Source of the DNA: Acholoe squamosa
Lineage: Eukaryota; Annelida; Polychaeta; Phyllodocida; Polynoidae
Direction of reading: 5' to 3'
Assembly: GCA_949317995.1 (NCBI GenBank)
Contig: OX439045.1
Location: 43,791,693-43,855,692 of the forward strand
DNA length: 64,000 bases
In this document: positions 60,880 to 64,000 of the stretch, piece by piece
Position numbering within the stretch: position 1 is the first letter of the stretch
How the letters are laid out: every line of letters starts with the position of its first letter
The notes under the pieces: generated by a model
Seen by the model: the letters and a program-made list of their open reading frames with translations, nothing else
Database searches by the model: none
What the model was told of the DNA's origin: nothing
Program-made: the position numbers and the translations under genes

Positions 60880-61760
60880 AGCAGTGTTCGATGTTGGAGC
60901 CCACCAGTGTATTGTGGTGGCAGTCTTGTAGTACTTGATGTTGGGGCTTGCCTATGCTTGGTATTGACGGTACTTGGTGTTGAGGCTCGCGGGTGCTTGG
61001 TGTTGGAGCTCATGGGTAGTTTGTAATGGTGTATCTTAGTGCTTGATGTTGCATAATGTTGGTACCACAAATTAGTGCCAGGGTGGTGATGCTGGGGGTC
61101 GCCGGTACCGGTGATGGTGGGAGTTAATACTTGATGTTGGAGACCTCTGTTGACCGGTCATGGTGGAAGCTAGTGTTAGAGCTTAGTTGTGATGGGTATT
61201 TAAAATTAATTTTGGAGCTTGGTGGTGCCTGCTTTTGATGCTTAGTGTGGGAGCTCGGTGGTGCCTGCCAAGTTTGCTTAGTTACGGACTGTAACTCTGA
61301 GTGGGGCGGCCTCAGAGTTACGACCAGAAGTGTCAATTTTCCACTGGTTTGTAGATTTCATTCAGCAATAGACAATGACACATTGTGTAGAATTCAGATA
61401 CATTTTGCAAAATCTAAAAATCTACAGGGGTAAAGGACACTTCCAAGTTACTACATATAAAATTTGGGTTAACTCGATATAGGGTTAAGCTCAGGGGAGC
61501 TAGAATAAAACCAACCTAGAATTTACCAGAGCTTTTTGAACACTTAAAATCTATACCAACAACATTAGTGTCCGTGGGTATTGCGTGCTATACTAAGTTT
61601 GCTTGGATTTTGATCTTGGTGGTGCCCAGGGAGAACCGACAGGCACCAGTCTAGGGCGGGGTGTGCTTGGTGTTGGGGGTTGGTGGTGCCTAGTGCATGT
61701 ACTGATGGGCTCTTTTACTTGATGTTGGGTTTCATGGTACCTGGTAGTTTGAGGTAAGGA
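60880..61760. repeat. Degenerate GGTG/TTGGTG-rich repeats
   Basis: GGTGCTTGGTGTTGGAGCT-like units recur with low identity at 60885-61280 and again at 61610-61740, separated by about 300 bp of unique DNA. Confidence 0.6.
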
Positions 61761-61938
61761 TGACTTGCAGCAAGGTTTGGGGTGGGGCAGGTCAGGCTCC
61801 ACAATCATACTACTGTAGGGGCAGTAATTCCCTGTACTAGGTGGCAGACCCCCAGGGGCGGGTCTCCGGGTAATCACTGCCCCCCTAGTGTGTATCATAC
61901 CGATCCAGGTGTGGATGGAAGGTGGAAATGTCAGGCCA

Positions 61939-62009
61939 GGGGAAATAGCTCAGAGGAAGAGCAGCCGCTTTGAAGTTGGAGGGTCCCGGGTTCGAGTCCC
62001 GGTTTCTCC
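61939..62009 (+). tRNA. tRNA-like sequence, probable pseudogene or SINE head
   Basis: A 71-nt fold has a 7-bp acceptor stem (GGGGAAA with TTTCTCC, one G-T), a 4-bp D stem (GCTC/GAGC), a 5-bp T stem (CCGGG/CCCGG) with loop TTCGAGT, and A and B boxes TAGCTCAGAGG and GGTTCGAGTCC. The anticodon arm is poor: GCCGC against TTGGA gives only three pairs, loop TTTGAAG. By position the anticodon would be TGA (Ser), but there is no long variable arm as required for serine tRNA. I judge it a degenerate tRNA or tRNA-derived element rather than a working tRNA. Confidence 0.55.
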
Positions 62010-64000
62010 ATGACATTTTCCGCTGACCATTACACTACATTATTCATCCTGAATAAAGCTTGCACTTCCCGGACTGCCCGCCATTTTTACCAGGTGGAGT
62101 ACCAGATATTCCATCCCTGCCGCATGGTGATGCTGTAGAACATGCTACTTATTACCTACAGGTATATACCTAAATCACACTCTCTTACATTTAATGTCAG
62201 ACATAGATGCCATTTTGGTGTTTCTCAATAATTTGTGCACCGACTCGCCCATGGCATTTTCCTCAAAATTGTATGATTATCTCTGACTTAAACATAGCCA
62301 AGCATCATGCAAGCTGGCTGCCCATCTAGCATGTAGATGTGGGGTCTGTCTTGATAAACATGACAAGATGTATTGTTATCTGATAAAATGGATAAATGCT
62401 AGGTTTGGCCCGTTAGTTACGTCAGGCATATGGCTAGATGGCCTCTGAAACTCTATATGCCATAGGTAGCACTTGATAATGAAAAGAATGCATATATAGT
62501 TGCTAATATTTAGCGGATAGAGATACACAGAAGCAGAGGTCCCTTTGAGAACTAAAATATCAAATATAAATGGCACTTACATGCTAGGATACTACAGAAG
62601 ATTTCACATTGAATTGTCTAAATTATTTAAAATGACACTCTGTATAACGGAGAAAAGAATCAACAGATGAGGCCTCTGATATTCCCAAAAATTCTACTCC
62701 TCGAACACTTATCATATACATTGTATTCAATATTCCTTTGGTATACTAGGATCTGTACTATATACTGCCCTACTGCATACAGACATTAGTAAGCAGGTGG
62801 GCCTTGGGTCAGTATAGCCGCACAACACTGCACACATTGTTTCCATTAGCATACTTACGTAGTGAACTGCATAGAGATGGTTTATCTACAGCTTTTACCT
62901 GACCCAGCCCACCAGCCTTACAGTTATAATTATATCATATTTTATATATACATGACAGAGGGAGCCGGGGGCGCTGGTGTAGAGGCGATAGAGCCACACC
63001 ACTGCCTTCCCACTTATGATAAGAGACAGAATAGTAGCATAAGCTCGCGCAGGTGCTTCTTGTTGGATGTCAAATGCTCAAATTCCTTGGGAAGTATTCA
63101 TCAGATTCAAAACAATATGCAGGATTTTACAGCTACACAATGTTTACAAAATAATTTAATGACATAATTTGATAAAGACAGTTATATACACTGATATCGA
63201 TGCTATAATTAAAATGCAACTAATGTACGGGACTATAGGAACTAATGATTGTGACTGACTTCAGATACATGGCCTCTTCCCTCAGACCTTGCGATTGTAG
63301 AAACAAGGAACTAGGTCCAACCACCCACCTCCCCCTGTCCATACATTTAATCCCATTCTAAAGGATGACAGCCCGAGAATATTCTCGGTAAGCTACCTGT
63401 CACTTTACTGTCATTATTTCAATACAGGACTACTTCTGTTATATGTCAGAAAGTCAATAATGTAAAATAAATGAGATAGAGATGGGAGACACAAAAAAAA
63501 GTGCCGAGAGAGCCCATCACCAGTGAGAACATACCACTTTTGTTCTTAGAAAGATGTCTTTTTTTTTCTTTCATACTTTTCTTTGTACCTCGACTTCTTG
63601 AAGACGTAAGGAAATCCATTCCAAAGGATAGATATTCCAAGACACAACCGAGAAAAGAGGGTCAGAGAGTACGTTGACAAGACGCATTTTAAGAAAGGTG
63701 TTTAGCTATTCTTTCTAATTTACTTTTGAAATGACAGGATGAAGATATTTGCTTTGAACATTTCAGATGCTGTTCTGCAATAGTAAATCTAATCTGGACT
63801 TATCTGATTAGCTGACGTCTAGGGAACATGATTGCCTTGTCTTCTGTCTCGAGCAGGCCAATTATTGAAGATATAGATGAATAAAGCACACAGATGGAGG
63901 CAGATGGGAAAAGGCTAATACAAAATTCAGAGTCTGTCATACTCTACCAGGCTTCTATATGGAAATTATGCGTATAGACATGGACACGTATAACATATTG
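62010..64000. other. Intergenic, no gene seen
   Basis: AT-rich. Reading frames are short and mostly lack ATG context or splice signals. No repeat or mobile element recognised. Confidence 0.45.

Noticed and set aside
63446-63640. Minus-strand 64-codon frame with a hydrophobic end
   Set aside because: Starts at TTG and lacks any eukaryotic initiation or splice support.

Overview
This is eukaryotic, animal-type DNA. Coding exons are small and bounded by GT/AG splice sites, introns are long and AT-rich, and there are CpG-rich promoter-like islands, satellite arrays and several classes of eukaryotic transposon. A SINE at about 30.4 kb, read on the minus strand, ends in a GGCGTTAAACAT core and an ACTCACTCACTCA tail. 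From memory this resembles SINE tails of molluscs and other lophotrochozoans, so I suggest a marine invertebrate, perhaps a mollusc, at low confidence.

Layout. 1-3.6 kb: the last three recognisable exons (+) of a single-pass membrane protein gene that enters from the left, followed by a coding-like segment in a shifted frame. 3.6-7.2 kb: purine-rich, degenerate GAAGA-type repeats. 7.2-7.7 kb: a promoter-like island with two perfect SRF CArG boxes, a CRE, a CCAAT box and an E-box. 8.2-11.0 kb: a probable two-exon gene for a 52-residue protein. 11-17 kb: non-coding, including a TA microsatellite and one cluster of a 9-bp palindromic motif. About 17.2-27.8 kb: a roughly 10-kb satellite field with a ~54-bp unit, a 553-bp higher-order duplication and a second 77-bp family; foldback DNA is inserted in it. 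28.0-29.3 kb: a 1.3-kb TA-flanked terminal-inverted-repeat element. 30.3-30.6 kb: a SINE with a 13-bp target-site duplication. 31-44 kb: mostly non-coding, with one candidate terminal exon and a second motif cluster.

44.0-58.8 kb is a nested pair of transposons. The outer one is a DIRS-type tyrosine-recombinase retrotransposon of about 5.0 kb, with inverted ends and an internal complementary region. Its genes are degraded (gag, RT-RNase H, recombinase). Inserted in its recombinase gene, with a CTG duplication, is a 9,814-bp PIF/Harbinger-like DNA transposon. That element carries an intact five-exon DDE transposase (+) and two separate minus-strand genes for Myb/SANT-like DNA-binding proteins. 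Together these look like a transposition kit: nuclease plus DNA-binding helpers, with dense CTCGT/ACGAG motifs near both ends. The helper genes carry one nonsense codon and four apparent one-base shifts, each at or beside a homopolymer run.

58.8-64 kb: non-coding, with a 33-bp minisatellite, wider GGT/TTGGTG-rich repeats and a tRNA-like sequence that has good A and B boxes but a broken anticodon arm.
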